Origin: Ferruginibacter sp.
GTDB lineage: Bacteria; Bacteroidota; Bacteroidia; Chitinophagales; Chitinophagaceae
DNA length: 64,000 nt
Assembly: GCA_030831945.1 (NCBI GenBank)
Contig: JAURKC010000013.1
Span: 1-64,000 of the forward strand
Direction of reading: 5' to 3'
Position 1 is the first letter of the stretch. Each line of letters opens with the position of its first letter. The notes beneath the pieces were generated by a model. That model saw only the letters and a list, made by a program, of their open reading frames with translations. It ran no database searches and had not been told where the DNA came from. This document shows, in pieces, positions 36,455-47,685 of the stretch. The position numbers and the translations under genes were made by a program.

Positions 36455-38803
36455 TTACTGTTGGTGTGATTTCTTTTTAAATTTCTTCCACCATTTGCTT
36501 GCTGTGATTACAGATTTTGTATCTGTTGTATTTTTCATCTGGGCATCCACCACCGCTATTAATACCATATTAAAAATAGACCTGATTGAACTGCCTAATT
36601 GCAAAACGTGAACGGGTTTTTTGAGTCCCAGTAATATTGGTCCAATAGAATCTGCACCGCCTACTTCCTGTAATAAGTTATAGGCAATATTACCTGCCGC
36701 TAGATTAGGAAAGATGAGCGTATTCACTTCTCCATTGAGTAATTCTGTAAATGGATAACTTTCTTTTAAAATTTCTTTGTTGAAAGCAAGAATACCTTGC
36801 ACTTCACCGTCGCAAATTAAAGAAGGATCTTTTGATTTCACTAGCTCTCTTGCCTTTCGAACTAGGTTTGCTTCGGGTGAGTCACTGCTTCCAAAATTGG
36901 AGTAGGAGAGCATCGCAATTCGAGGCACAATATTGAATTGTTTTACCTCCTTTGCTGTGAGCAAAGTGATTTCTGCTAATTCTTCTGCAGTGGGATTAAT
37001 ATTGATGGTGGTATCGGCTAAAAATAAAGGCCCTCTTTTAGTTAAGAGGATATACATCCCTGCTATTTTTTTTACTCCTTCTTCAGTACCGATGGATTGT
37101 ATCGCTGGGCGAATGGTGTCGGGATAATTTCTAGTCAATCCACTAATCATACAATCTGCTTCACCACTTTCTACTAACATACAGCCAAAGTAGTTTCGAT
37201 ATTTCATAAGCTTATTGGCTTCATACCAGTTAACGCCTTTACGCTGTCGCCTTGCATAAAAAGTGTCAGCAAATTGTTTTCTTAATACCTCTGTTTCATC
37301 CGACTTTGGATCAAGTATCGGCATGTCGTGAATATCAATACTATTCGCTTCGGCTAGTTTTTTTATTTTATTTTCATCTCCTAACAAGATTGGATAACCC
37401 ACTCCTTCATCCATTACCATTTGTGCAACTTTTAGCACTTTGATATTTTCTGCATCTGCAAATACTACTCTCTTTGGATCCTTCCTCGCTTTATTACCAA
37501 TGACTCTACTTAATTGATTATCTAAACCCAATCTTTTATTTAATTCAAGTTTATACGCCTCCCAATCTTTAATGGGATATTTTGCAACCCCACTTTCCAT
37601 GGCTGCTTTTGCAACTGCTGGAGCAACGGTAGCGAGTAAACGCGGATCAAGCGCCTTGGGTATAATATAATCAGGACCAAATGAAATAGTCTTTTCGTTA
37701 TAGGCTAGGTTAACAATATCTGGAACGGTTTCTTTCGTAAGATCTGCTAATGCCTTTACTGCCGCCAATTTCATCGCTTCATTAATAGTAGTCGCTCTTA
37801 CATCTAGTGCGCCTCTGAAGATGTATGGAAATCCCAAAACATTATTTACTTGATTGGGATAATCACTTCTGCCGGTTGCCATAATGATATCTTCCCTTGC
37901 TGCCAGCGCATCGTTGTAGGAAATCTCAGGATCAGGATTGGCTAAGGCAAAAACAATTGGCTTTTTGGCCATGCTCTTGACCATTTCAGTCGTTACTACA
38001 TTACCTGCACTCAGTCCAATAAAAACATCTGCATCTTTTAAAGCCTTGGCTAAATCGTAGTCTTTGAATTTAGCTGATACACAAAATTTGTTTTTTTGAT
38101 CATCTAAATCTTCTCGGCCTTCATGTAGAATACCCTCTTTATCAAAAACTATAAAGTTGCTACGATTTGCACCTAAGGATTCATATAGTTTCATGCAAGC
38201 TATTGAGGCTGCCCCTGCTCCATTTACAACGATTTTTACGTTTTGGATTTTCTTTTTTTGTATTTCTAAAGCATTCAATAAACCAGCTGCAGATATAATG
38301 GCAGTTCCATGCTGGTCATCATGCATGATCGGTATTTTTAACTGATCTCTCAATTGTTGTTCAATATAAAAACATTCAGGTGCTTTAATATCTTCTAAAT
38401 TGATTCCACCGAATGTGGGCTCTAATGCTTTTACAATTTGAACAAATTTTTCAGGATCAGTTTCGTTGATTTCAATATCAAAAACATCAATGTCTGCAAA
38501 TATTTTAAATAGTACAGCCTTCCCTTCCATAACTGGTTTGCTTGCTTCAGGACCAATATTTCCTAGTCCTAATACAGCGGTACCATTGCTAATAACACCT
38601 ACTAAATTTCCTTTACTAGTGTATTTGTAAACATCCTCAGGATTCGCAGCAATTTCTAGGCAGGGTACAGCAACCCCAGGAGAATAAGCAAGGGAAAGAT
38701 CTCTTTGAGTTTTAGATTCCTTGGTAGGAATTACCTCTATCTTTCCAGGCCTTCCTTTTGCGTGGTACTCTAATGCTTGTTCTTTGCTTAATTCTTTTGA
38801 CAT
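36455..38803 (-). CDS. maeB: NADP-dependent malic enzyme fused to phosphotransacetylase-like domain
   Basis: '[14 protein letters not shown]', '[18 protein letters not shown]', '[15 protein letters not shown]', and C-terminal PTA-like '[19 protein letters not shown]', '[16 protein letters not shown]'. Confidence 0.96.
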   Translation of the reverse strand: MSKELSKEQALEYHAKGRPGKIEVIPTKESKTQRDLSLAYSPGVAVPCLEIAANPEDVYKYTSKGNLVGVISNGTAVLGLGNIGPEASKPVMEGKAVLFKIFADIDVFDIEINETDPEKFVQIVKALEPTFGGINLEDIKAPECFYIEQQLRDQLKIPIMHDDQHGTAIISAAGLLNALEIQKKKIQNVKIVVNGAGAASIACMKLYESLGANRSNFIVFDKEGILHEGREDLDDQKNKFCVSAKFKDYDLAKALKDADVFIGLSAGNVVTTEMVKSMAKKPIVFALANPDPEISYNDALAAREDIIMATGRSDYPNQVNNVLGFPYIFRGALDVRATTINEAMKLAAVKALADLTKETVPDIVNLAYNEKTISFGPDYIIPKALDPRLLATVAPAVAKAAMESGVAKYPIKDWEAYKLELNKRLGLDNQLSRVIGNKARKDPKRVVFADAENIKVLKVAQMVMDEGVGYPILLGDENKIKKLAEANSIDIHDMPILDPKSDETEVLRKQFADTFYARRQRKGVNWYEANKLMKYRNYFGCMLVESGEADCMISGLTRNYPDTIRPAIQSIGTEEGVKKIAGMYILLTKRGPLFLADTTININPTAEELAEITLLTAKEVKQFNIVPRIAMLSYSNFGSSDSPEANLVRKARELVKSKDPSLICDGEVQGILAFNKEILKESYPFTELLNGEVNTLIFPNLAAGNIAYNLLQEVGGADSIGPILLGLKKPVHVLQLGSSIRSIFNMVLIAVVDAQMKNTTDTKSVITASKWWKKFKKKSHQQ

Positions 38804-38854
38804 GATTTATTTTTTACACTTTTCCTCTTGGCATAAGCTGAGCGTTCGTATAAA

Positions 38855-40078
38855 TTATTCTGCATTGGTGGCCCCTAATAATGCCATCATTCCCATTCCT
38901 ATTTCGATAGCGTCTTCATCAATATTAAATTTAGGCGTGTGAACGCCAGCGGTAATACCTTTTGCAATATTGGCAGTTCCCAGTCTGAAAAAACAACCCG
39001 GTATTTTATGAGAATAAAAAGCAAAATCTTCAGCACCCATTCTTAGTTCAGTTTCTTCCACATTTTCTTTTCCAACAAAGGTTTCTGCTGATACTCTTGC
39101 TGCTACTGTTAATGATTCATTATTTAAAACAGATGGATATCCAATGTCAATTTTGAGGTCAATTTCAGCACCCATACTCTCTACCATTTGAGTTGCCATC
39201 GTTTTAATTAACTCATGTGCCTTATAACGCCACTCTTCATTCATTGCTCTGAAAGTACCCATCAGCTTAACCTCCGAAGGAATTACATTGGTAGTGTTTC
39301 CGCCATGAATAGAGGTAATACTCAGTACGGATGGATTAAAGGGACTATTATTTCTACTGATTAATTGTTGCAAACTGACAATTAAATTTGACGCAATCAA
39401 AATCGTATCTGCTGTCAAATGTGGAGAAGCTGCATGACCACCTTTTCCTTTGATGGTAATATATATTTCATCTGCACTGGCCATTACCATACCACTACGA
39501 AAACTTAATTTTCCTTTTTCAAGTGTGGTATGAACGTGCATGCCAAAAATATTTTTAGGAGCCGGATTTTCTAGCACTCCTTCTTTAATAAGTATACTGG
39601 CTCCACCTGGATTTTTTTCTTCCCCTGGTTGAAAAATTAATTTAACGGTTCCTTCCCATTCATTTTTTAATTCGCTCAATATTTTTGCTGCACCTAGTAA
39701 ACAGCTAGTGTGCACATCATGCCCACATGCATGCATTACTCCTGGATGAGTTGACTTGTAGGGAATGTCATTCTCTTCTGTAATGGGAAGTGCATCCATA
39801 TCGGCCCTTAGTGCAACGACTCTCTTTTCTGGGTTCTTTCCTTTCAACAATCCGATCACCCCTGTAGTAGCTTTTATTTCAAACGGAATATTTAAAGCGG
39901 TTAATTGCTGTTGAATGAATTTGGAGGTTTCAAATTCTTGATAACTTAATTCAGGATTAGCATGCAGATGATGGCGAATCGAAATAATTTCGCCTGCATA
40001 TTTTTTAGCAAGATTTTTTATCTGTTGCTGTATGGATTCACTCACGATATTTAATTTAATAGTAGAAGTAAGGTTCAT
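38855..40078 (-). CDS. M20 family amidohydrolase
   Basis: 'IRHHLHANPELSYQEFETSKFI', 'ALRADMDALPITEENDIPYKSTHPGVMHACGHDVHTSCLLGAA', 'GGHAASPHLTADTI', 'RMGAEDFAFY'. Confidence 0.95.
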   Translation of the reverse strand: MNLTSTIKLNIVSESIQQQIKNLAKKYAGEIISIRHHLHANPELSYQEFETSKFIQQQLTALNIPFEIKATTGVIGLLKGKNPEKRVVALRADMDALPITEENDIPYKSTHPGVMHACGHDVHTSCLLGAAKILSELKNEWEGTVKLIFQPGEEKNPGGASILIKEGVLENPAPKNIFGMHVHTTLEKGKLSFRSGMVMASADEIYITIKGKGGHAASPHLTADTILIASNLIVSLQQLISRNNSPFNPSVLSITSIHGGNTTNVIPSEVKLMGTFRAMNEEWRYKAHELIKTMATQMVESMGAEIDLKIDIGYPSVLNNESLTVAARVSAETFVGKENVEETELRMGAEDFAFYSHKIPGCFFRLGTANIAKGITAGVHTPKFNIDEDAIEIGMGMMALLGATNAE

Positions 40079-40119
40079 GAATTAAATGAATTGTATAGAA
40101 CTAATCCATTTAACATTAT

Positions 40120-40584
40120 TTATAAAAGTTCTTTCTCTTTATTTTTCTCAGTTTTAATTTCAATCATTTCAGATAACAAATAAACCTCTGTTGTTACTAA
40201 TTTATTTTGGTTGACTTCTTTTATATATTCTTCTGCTTCATTTTTTTCAAGAAAATTTCCCAGTTTTACCTTGATGTGTGGCGGCTGAAAAGTCATGTAT
40301 ATTTTTTGTTCCGGAAACAGTTGTAATAATTTTGCCCTAATACTCATTGCCTCTGTGCGATTCGTTGTATTTAATATCATCAATCGATAGCCCTTAGCAA
40401 ATTTTGGACCGTTGGCAATCGCTTCATTGATTTCTGCCTCTTTTTTTGCAAGTAGCTCCAAACGACTATCCATAACAATGGTAAGATTGCCATTCACTAG
40501 CGTAGTGTCTTTAATTAAACTGCCTTGTGCATTTATTTTAACCGAAGAAATAATCAACGCTAAAATAAAAAACATCCTTTTCAT
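40120..40584 (-). CDS. Secreted SPOR-like domain protein
   Basis: Signal peptide; 'GYRLMILNTTNRTEAMSIRAKLLQLFPEQKIYMTFQPPHIKVKLGNFLEKNEAEEYIKEV' fits the SPOR fold pattern. Confidence 0.7.
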   Translation of the reverse strand: MKRMFFILALIISSVKINAQGSLIKDTTLVNGNLTIVMDSRLELLAKKEAEINEAIANGPKFAKGYRLMILNTTNRTEAMSIRAKLLQLFPEQKIYMTFQPPHIKVKLGNFLEKNEAEEYIKEVNQNKLVTTEVYLLSEMIEIKTEKNKEKELL

Positions 40585-40689
40585 GATTGTATTTTTTATA
40601 GGCTTACTAATTACCTGCCTTCGAATTCCTGTCTAAATAAATAGGCTAACTATCAATTGTGGTGATTCAATTTACAAAAACTATTCGAC

Positions 40690-41352
40690 TTATTTTTGAT
40701 CCCCAGCTTCTTGGATGATTGCAATACTGCTGCTACATCCTAATCTGTTAGCACCCGCTTCAATTAACTGCTTTGCAAATACAAAGTTTTTAATACCACC
40801 GCTTGCCTTGATCAGTACATTGTCTGCAAGGTGTTTTCTCATTAATTTTACTGCCTCTACGCTAGCTCCTTTTTCAGCATACCCTGTAGAAGTCTTCATA
40901 AAATCTACTCCTGCTGCACCATATAAATCGCAGCATTTGATGATCTCCTCATCCGTAAGAATGCCTGATTCGATGATGACTTTAATTACCTTTTTTTTAT
41001 TTTTTATGATAGGTAGAATAGCATTGATTTCATTAGCTAAAAATTGCCAATCATTATTTTTAATGGCACTAATATTAATTACTACATCTAGCTCATCTGC
41101 ACCATCAATAATAGCTAAAATTACTTCCGCCACCTTGGCTTCAATCGCTGAATAGCCAAATGGAAAACCTATGACCGTTGCAACTTTTGTGGAAGAACCG
41201 CTTAGAATTTCTTTCGCTTTTTTAACAAATAACGGTGGAACGCAAACCGCAGCAAATTGATATTGTGCTGCTTCTTCACAAAGTTTTTCGACATCTTTAA
41301 CCGTGGTAGTCGGCTTTAAAACGGTATGATCGATATATCCCGCAATATTCAT
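40690..41352 (-). CDS. deoC: Deoxyribose-phosphate aldolase
   Basis: 'IAGYIDHTVLKPTTTVKDVEKLCEEA', 'VATVIGFPFGYSAIEAKVAEV', 'GVDFMKTSTGYAEKGASVEAVKLM', 'IKASGGIKN'. Start set at Met 41352. Confidence 0.96.
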   Translation of the reverse strand: MNIAGYIDHTVLKPTTTVKDVEKLCEEAAQYQFAAVCVPPLFVKKAKEILSGSSTKVATVIGFPFGYSAIEAKVAEVILAIIDGADELDVVINISAIKNNDWQFLANEINAILPIIKNKKKVIKVIIESGILTDEEIIKCCDLYGAAGVDFMKTSTGYAEKGASVEAVKLMRKHLADNVLIKASGGIKNFVFAKQLIEAGANRLGCSSSIAIIQEAGDQK

Positions 41353-41465
41353 AGTGACAGTATTGATGCACAAATTTACAGTTTAGCTACCGTAAAATGG
41401 CATTTGTTATTAGTAAAACTATTGATATAAGGGGCCTATTCATTTGCTTTTAACGGAAGGATAAC

Positions 41466-41496
41466 AAAAATGCCGGAAATTAATTCCGGCATTTTT
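41466..41496 (-). terminator. Intrinsic terminator downstream of secA
   Basis: aaaaatgccggaa-attaa-ttccggcattttt. Confidence 0.85.
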
Positions 41497-41514
41497 AAGA
41501 TAGTAGTGGATTAG

Positions 41515-44500
41515 TTAAGCATCTTTTCCATGGCAATTTTTAAATTTTTTGCCACTACCGCAAGGGCAAGCATCATTTCTACCCGTTTTCGGTTCTACTC
41601 GAATAGGTTCTTGCTTGATGGCAGGAGATGGATCATTGTATTCATTTTCATTCGATAAACGCTCGGCTCCACCAGCAACTACTCCGTCAAAATCTTCCTT
41701 GCGTTGCCTCATTTTACTCATATCCGTTTTCTTTTCTCGACCCTCTTTTATTTTTCCAGTAGGGTCGTCTTCCATGGGAATAGCGCAATGGCAAAGGAAA
41801 CTTACAATATCTTTATTCACTTGGTCATCCATTTGTTTAAATGCACCAAAGGCTTCAATTTTATAAATTACTAATGGATCTTTTTGCTCATAACCTGCAG
41901 TTTGAACGCTATGACGCAAATCATCCATTGCTCTCAAATGTTCTTTCCATGCATCATCAATCAGCGCTAAGGTGATACTGCGTTCTAGGGCATTGGGTAG
42001 TTCTGCACCATTGCTAGAAAGTGTTTTATCTAAATTAGCCAGTGCTTGAATTACTTTTCGTCCATCTGAAAAAGGTACGGCTACATTTTCAATATGATTA
42101 CCTTGTTCTTTACGAATATTTTTAATAATAGGTAAAGTCTGATCTGCTAATGCAATGACCTTGCGATTATAATTTGCTTTCGCTTCATCATACAACTTTT
42201 CAGCAGTTACATTCACTGCACCTTTTTCAAGTTCTTCGGAAGTAATCGCTGTGTCTATTCCAAAATTCATGATTGCCGAAAGTTTAAAACCTTCATGGTC
42301 ATTTGTTTCTTTAAAGGAATTAACTAGTCCATCTGCTACTGAGTAAAACGCATTGTCAAGATCTAATGCAAGCCTTTCTCCAAACAAGGCATGGTTTCTT
42401 TTGTTGTAGACAACGTTACGTTGCTTATTCATTACATCATCATATTCCAACAAACGCTTGCGTATTCCAAAGTTATTTTCTTCTACTTTTTTCTGCGCTC
42501 TTTCAATTGATTTAGAGATCATGCTATGTTGAATCACCTCACCTTCTTTATAGCCCATTCTATCCATCAATGAAGCAATACGCTCACTGCCAAACATACG
42601 CATCAAGTCATCTTCTAGACTAACAAAAAACTGAGTGCTTCCTGGATCACCTTGTCTTCCGGCACGTCCACGTAATTGTCTATCTACTCTTCTACTTTCA
42701 TGTCTTTCTGTACCTACAATGGCTAATCCTCCCGCTTCTTTTACACCAGGCCCTAATTTAATATCGGTACCTCTACCTGCCATATTAGTGGCGATGGTAA
42801 CAGCACCTGCAAAACCAGCTTCTGCTACTACTTGAGCTTCCTTAGCATGTTGTTTCGCATTCAATACATTGTGCGGAATATTCTTTTGCTTCAGCATTCT
42901 GCTCAATAATTCACTGATCTCTACTGAAGTGGTACCCACCAGCGAAGGCCTACCGGCAAGGCGTAAACGCTCAATTTCTTCTATGACCGCTTTATATTTT
43001 TCGCGCTTGGTTTTGTAAACTAGATCTTGCTCATCCTTACGAATGGCAACTAAATTAGTTGGAATTGTTACTACATCTAATTTATAAATGTCCCATAATT
43101 CAGCCGCTTCAGTTTCGGCAGTACCTGTCATACCACAAAGTTTGTGGTACATACGGAAATAGTTTTGCAAGGTTACCGTAGCATAGGTCTGCGTACTGGC
43201 TTCGATTTTTACATTTTCTTTCGCTTCAATCGCTTGGTGCAAACCATCTGAATACCTTCTTCCATCTAGAATACGGCCCGTTTGTTCATCAACAATTTTT
43301 ACCGACTGATCCATCACCACATATTCAGTATCCTTATCAAATAAGGTATAGGCTTTCAGTAATTGTTGAACCGTATGAATACGATCAGCTTTTAAAGAAT
43401 ACTCATTTAAAAGAGCCTCTTTACTTTGTAATTTTTCTTCAGCAGTTACTGTACTTTTTTCGATCGCGGATAGTTTAGTAGCAATATCTGGAAGGATAAA
43501 AAATTCAGCATCTTCACCCGATTGGGTAATTAAGTTAATCCCCTTATCGGTAAGATCTACTTGGTTATTTTTTTCATCAATATGGAAAAATAATTCAGCA
43601 TCTACTTTCGGCATTTCTTTTTGCTGATCCGCCAAATAGTAGTTTTCTGTTTTTTGCAATTTTACCCTGATACCTGGCTCACTCAAGAATTTAATTAACG
43701 CACTATTTTTGGGCAAACCCCGATGGGCTATCATTAATGAAAGGCCACCATCTTTTGGATCATCATTGCCTTCAACAATTTTTTTCTTAGCATCAATAAG
43801 GTATTGATTGATTGTTTTTTTCTGCGCGTCTACTAATTTTTCAATCCTTGGTTTTAAATCAAAAAACTGTTGAGTATTGTCACTGTGTCCAACAGGACCA
43901 CTAATAATCAAAGGAGTTCTGGCGTCATCAATCAATACACTATCTACTTCATCCACCATTGCGAAATGGTGTTTGCGTTGTACCATTTCGTCTGGACTAT
44001 GCACCATATTATCTCTCAAGTAGTCAAAACCAAATTCGTTGTTAGTACCATAAGTAATATCAGCATTATAGGCACTTCGGCGAGCATCACTATTCGGATC
44101 ATGCTTATCAATACAATCTACAGTCAATCCTAAAAATTCGAAGATAGGTCCGTTCCATTCGCTATCCCTTCTTGCTAGGTAATCATTTACAGTTACGATA
44201 TGAACTCCTTCTCCTGCTAATGCGTTTAGATAAGCGGGTAAAGTACTCACCAATGTTTTTCCCTCACCGGTAGCCATCTCTGCAATTTTTCCAGAATGCA
44301 ATACGGCTCCACCAATTAGCTGTACATCGTAATGAACCATATTCCATGAAACTTCTCCGCCAGCTGCTTTCCAAGTGTTTGAAAAAAATGATTGATCACC
44401 TTTAATGGTGATATGGTCTTTCTTTATCGCTAGCTTTTTATCTAGTTCAGTAGCCGTACTTTGGATGCTTGCATTTTCTTTAAATCTTCTGGAAGTTTCT

Positions 44501-44850
44501 TTTACAGCAGCAAAGGCTTCGGGTAAAATTTCTTGAAGAATTACTTCTATCTGTTGGTCTCTATCTTTTTTGAGTACATCTATTTCTTGATAGATGACAT
44601 CTTTTTCATTGATGTTGGTTACTGGTAAATTTTCAGCCAGTTCTTTTTTCGAATTGATTTCTTCATCAATGGCACGCAAGTGTGCTTGAATACGTTGTTT
44701 AAATTCAGCAGTCTTTGCCCTTAACGCATCATTACTGAGTGATTGAAACTGAGTAAAAAAATGGTTGATTTTAGCAACCTGGGGCGTGATTTTTTTTACA
44801 TCCTTTTCACTTTTGTTTCCCCCAAATATTTTCGATAAAACGCCTATCAT
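41515..44850 (-). CDS. secA: Preprotein translocase subunit SecA
   Basis: 'EMATGEGKTLVSTLPAYLNAL', 'GTNNEFGFDYLRDNM', 'ATNMAGRGTDIKLGPGV', 'RQLRGRAGRQGDPGST', C-terminal 'GRNDACPCGSGKKFKNCHG'. Confidence 0.98.
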   Translation of the reverse strand: MIGVLSKIFGGNKSEKDVKKITPQVAKINHFFTQFQSLSNDALRAKTAEFKQRIQAHLRAIDEEINSKKELAENLPVTNINEKDVIYQEIDVLKKDRDQQIEVILQEILPEAFAAVKETSRRFKENASIQSTATELDKKLAIKKDHITIKGDQSFFSNTWKAAGGEVSWNMVHYDVQLIGGAVLHSGKIAEMATGEGKTLVSTLPAYLNALAGEGVHIVTVNDYLARRDSEWNGPIFEFLGLTVDCIDKHDPNSDARRSAYNADITYGTNNEFGFDYLRDNMVHSPDEMVQRKHHFAMVDEVDSVLIDDARTPLIISGPVGHSDNTQQFFDLKPRIEKLVDAQKKTINQYLIDAKKKIVEGNDDPKDGGLSLMIAHRGLPKNSALIKFLSEPGIRVKLQKTENYYLADQQKEMPKVDAELFFHIDEKNNQVDLTDKGINLITQSGEDAEFFILPDIATKLSAIEKSTVTAEEKLQSKEALLNEYSLKADRIHTVQQLLKAYTLFDKDTEYVVMDQSVKIVDEQTGRILDGRRYSDGLHQAIEAKENVKIEASTQTYATVTLQNYFRMYHKLCGMTGTAETEAAELWDIYKLDVVTIPTNLVAIRKDEQDLVYKTKREKYKAVIEEIERLRLAGRPSLVGTTSVEISELLSRMLKQKNIPHNVLNAKQHAKEAQVVAEAGFAGAVTIATNMAGRGTDIKLGPGVKEAGGLAIVGTERHESRRVDRQLRGRAGRQGDPGSTQFFVSLEDDLMRMFGSERIASLMDRMGYKEGEVIQHSMISKSIERAQKKVEENNFGIRKRLLEYDDVMNKQRNVVYNKRNHALFGERLALDLDNAFYSVADGLVNSFKETNDHEGFKLSAIMNFGIDTAITSEELEKGAVNVTAEKLYDEAKANYNRKVIALADQTLPIIKNIRKEQGNHIENVAVPFSDGRKVIQALANLDKTLSSNGAELPNALERSITLALIDDAWKEHLRAMDDLRHSVQTAGYEQKDPLVIYKIEAFGAFKQMDDQVNKDIVSFLCHCAIPMEDDPTGKIKEGREKKTDMSKMRQRKEDFDGVVAGGAERLSNENEYNDPSPAIKQEPIRVEPKTGRNDACPCGSGKKFKNCHGKDA

Positions 44851-45138
44851 ATAATTCCTGGTTATTAGGTATTGTTTATTATAATTGAATTCAATTGGTA
44901 TGTTTTATCAAATATGGTGCTTCTTTTTGTTGAAAGCCATATTGACAGAAAGGCAAAGGTAACAATTAGTTGTTAGTTAACCGTTGGTAGCTAAAGCGCT
45001 CATCGTTTCAAAAATAAACAAGGAAGGGGTAGTAAAAAAAATTATAAGTAATTATTATTCAAATAGTTAATAATTTACCGAAGGGTAGAAGAGGTAAGCA
45101 ATTTTCGCTGCTGTTTTGCTTTTGTAGTACGGTTCTAT

Positions 45139-45460
45139 TTATTGGATAATCTCCTCTTTTTGCTTGAAAATAGCTATATCTACTGGTATTAATTGAGTGA
45201 TATAAAAGCTAAGCAAATTGGTTAGGATTGCGATAGAGATGGCCTTTTTCCAGTTACAATTCAACAATAGGTAAAATGCAATGGCCTCGACTATTGCAAG
45301 GCCGATGGATAGAGGATAAATGGGCAGTTCAGCTGAAAAAAAGATTAATATGGGCGATTGACTAGGTAATAATATTTATTAAAAAAGCCATCCAGGCCGC
45401 TTCTTTTTTTTCTTTTAAAAAATATAATAACGATAGGTAGTTCTATGAGTAGGGGGGTTT
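45139..45460 (-). pseudogene. Frameshifted relic of a small multi-pass membrane protein
   Basis: Minus strand reads across frames: PLLIELPIVIIFFKRKK / KKEAAWMAFLINIIT / LPSQSPILIFFSAELPIYPLSIGLAIVEAIAFYLLLNCNWKKAISIAILTNLLSFYITQLIPVDIAIFKQKEEIIQ*. This is continuous membrane-protein-like sequence broken by about two frameshifts, one at an A8 run. Confidence 0.65.
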
Positions 45461-45790
45461 AAAAATTAATGGTTAGACCCATTTTTTGCGACTTTATTTG
45501 GTGGTAAACTAAGTATGATTGAGATGAGTAACTGCCTTAGGATTCAGTTAATGAACTAAATATATTAAAAATATTTAATTTATTAGGCATTTGGTCAGAA
45601 AAGAATCATTTTATTTAAAAATCTTCACTGCCGTCATCGTCTAGCTAATGACTAAGAATGATTACTTAAATCCTCTGCATTTTTGGTTTAATCCTTTAAA
45701 AAACTGCTTATTTGGATCAATTTTGCACAAAAGCGATTGTTTTTCCCTTTTTTTGTTGAAAAGCTCCCCTTTTTTTAATGATTTTTGCCC

Positions 45791-45798
45791 TACCTTTG
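45791..45798 (+). promoter_or_regulatory. Candidate -7 element of the atpG promoter (TACCTTTG)
   Basis: TACCTTTG about 43 bp upstream of atpG ATG; TTG at 45766-45768 is a possible -33 element. Confidence 0.5.
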
Positions 45799-45840
45799 CC
45801 CCCCGAAAAGTAACTAATCAATTCATCCTTAATCCTTGAT

Positions 45841-46722
45841 ATGTCAGGCGCATTAAAAGAAGTTCGTAACCGAATTAAGAGTGTTCAAAGTACCCAGCAG
45901 ATAACTAAAGCCATGAAAATGGTAAGTGCTGCTAAACTTCGTCGTGCCCAGGATGCGATTACTCAAATGCGCCCTTATGCGAAGAAATTGCAAGAGGTGT
46001 TAGGAAATATAGTTAGCAATAGCGACGGAGATATTAATCTAGCCCTTGCTACCGAAAGAGCAGTAGAAAAAGTACTAGTTATTATTGTAACGAGTGATCG
46101 TGGATTGTGTGGTGGTTATAATAGCAATCTAATTAAATTAACCCGTCAGATTATACAAGATAAATACAGTGCCCAACAAGCTAAAGGGAATGTGCAAATT
46201 TTGCCGATTGGAAAAAAAGGTTTTGAACATTTTTCTAAAAATGGCTTTAAAGTAGTGGATGCTTATTGGGACATCTTTACAGGTTTAAGTTTTGAAAAAG
46301 TACAGACTGCAGCAAAATATGCTATGGAAGCTTTTTCAAATAAAGAAGTAGATGCTGTTGAACTAGTTTATAGCGAATTTAAAAATGCAGCTACTCAGTT
46401 ATTCGTTGCAGAGCAGTTTTTACCGGTACAAAAATTAGAAAAACAAGCTGGCGAAAAAAAGGCCGATTTTATTTTTGAACCAGATAAAGAAATCTTGATT
46501 CGTGAGTTGATGCCTAAAATTTTAAATACTCAATTATTTAAGGCGGTATTGGATGCCAATGCTAGTGAACATGGTGCAAGAATGACCGCAATGGATAAAG
46601 CGAGTGACAATGCCAACGAATTATTAAAATCACTGAAAATAAGTTACAATAGAGCAAGACAAGCCGCTATCACTACCGAGTTGACAGAAATCGTTAGTGG
46701 AGCAGCTGCGTTGAATGGATAA
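45841..46722 (+). CDS. atpG: F0F1 ATP synthase subunit gamma
   Basis: 'EVRNRIKSVQSTQQITKAMKMVSAAKLRRAQ', 'TSDRGLCGGYNSNLIK', C-terminal 'YNRARQAAITTELTEIVSGAAAL'. Confidence 0.97.
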   Translation: MSGALKEVRNRIKSVQSTQQITKAMKMVSAAKLRRAQDAITQMRPYAKKLQEVLGNIVSNSDGDINLALATERAVEKVLVIIVTSDRGLCGGYNSNLIKLTRQIIQDKYSAQQAKGNVQILPIGKKGFEHFSKNGFKVVDAYWDIFTGLSFEKVQTAAKYAMEAFSNKEVDAVELVYSEFKNAATQLFVAEQFLPVQKLEKQAGEKKADFIFEPDKEILIRELMPKILNTQLFKAVLDANASEHGARMTAMDKASDNANELLKSLKISYNRARQAAITTELTEIVSGAAALNG

Positions 46723-46817
46723 AATGTAAGGGCTAATGTGAAAATTAGCTGCTTAAAAAAATCATTCAGTAAATAGTTGTCAGTTTTCAAATTTTAAAAA
46801 GAGCAGATTAATACAAA

Positions 46818-47573
46818 ATGGAACTTTCTCAAATTATACCACATATTGAAGCCTTGATATTTGCAAGCGATAAACCCTTGACCAATATGGACCTGGTGGA
46901 ATTGCTTAATAATGCCATGGGCTTTATTGAAGATAGGGCTACCCTCGATCAGGTAGAAGCTGCAGTAGAAGGTATTCGTGAAAAATATAGTTCTGAGTTT
47001 TACGCCTTTGAATTGAAGCAAAGTGGGGGTGGATGGCAGTTTCTTACCAAAATGGAATATCATAAAACCATTGCACAACTGAATGGTGATAAATTCTTAA
47101 AGAGACTTTCTAACGCTGCATTGGAAACCTTAGCCATTATTGCTTACAAGCAGCCGATTACCAAAAGTGAAATTGAATCGATTCGTGGAGTTAACTGTGA
47201 TTATGCAGTTCAAAAATTATTAGAAAAAGATTTGGTAATCATTGCAGGAAGAAATGAGGAAGCGGTTGGAAAGCCTTTGATATATTGCACTTCAAAATCC
47301 TTCATGGATTACTTTGGAATCAATACGAAAGAAGATCTTCCAAAAATCTCTGAAGTCTTAATGGAAGAATTGGTGCAAGCTACCGTTATTGATCATACTA
47401 ATGCTGCTGACGAAATTGAACAAGATGGAGTGAGCGCTTTGGTGGTAGATGAAGAAGGAAAAATTGTTGAAGAAGTAGAAGAGATTGGGCAAGCTGCAGA
47501 TGAAAACGCTTCTACCAATGAGTCGCTTGAGGATAAACAGGTGAAGGAGGACGATACAACGGATGAATCATAA
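46818..47573 (+). CDS. scpB: Segregation and condensation protein B, with acidic C-terminal tail
   Basis: 'IEALIFASDKPLT', 'LSNAALETLAIIAYKQPITKSEIESIRGVNCDYAVQKLLEKDLVIIAGR'. Confidence 0.93.
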   Translation: MELSQIIPHIEALIFASDKPLTNMDLVELLNNAMGFIEDRATLDQVEAAVEGIREKYSSEFYAFELKQSGGGWQFLTKMEYHKTIAQLNGDKFLKRLSNAALETLAIIAYKQPITKSEIESIRGVNCDYAVQKLLEKDLVIIAGRNEEAVGKPLIYCTSKSFMDYFGINTKEDLPKISEVLMEELVQATVIDHTNAADEIEQDGVSALVVDEEGKIVEEVEEIGQAADENASTNESLEDKQVKEDDTTDES

Positions 47574-47593
47574 TTTTTTATGTTACGGATAGC

Positions 47594-47632
47594 AAAAAAG
47601 GTATGATGACAAATGTTTCTCATACCTTTTTT
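47594..47632 (+). terminator. Intrinsic terminator after scpB
   Basis: aaaaaaggtatga / tcatacctttttt. Confidence 0.85.
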
Positions 47633-47685
47633 TATAAAAGAAGCACCTACATTTACAAAACATTACTTACTATTTATAATTTAAT

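Noticed and set aside
45648-45839. 63-aa ORF ending just before atpG
   Set aside because: Covers the predicted promoter (TACCTTTG) and low-complexity T-runs; no recognisable protein features.
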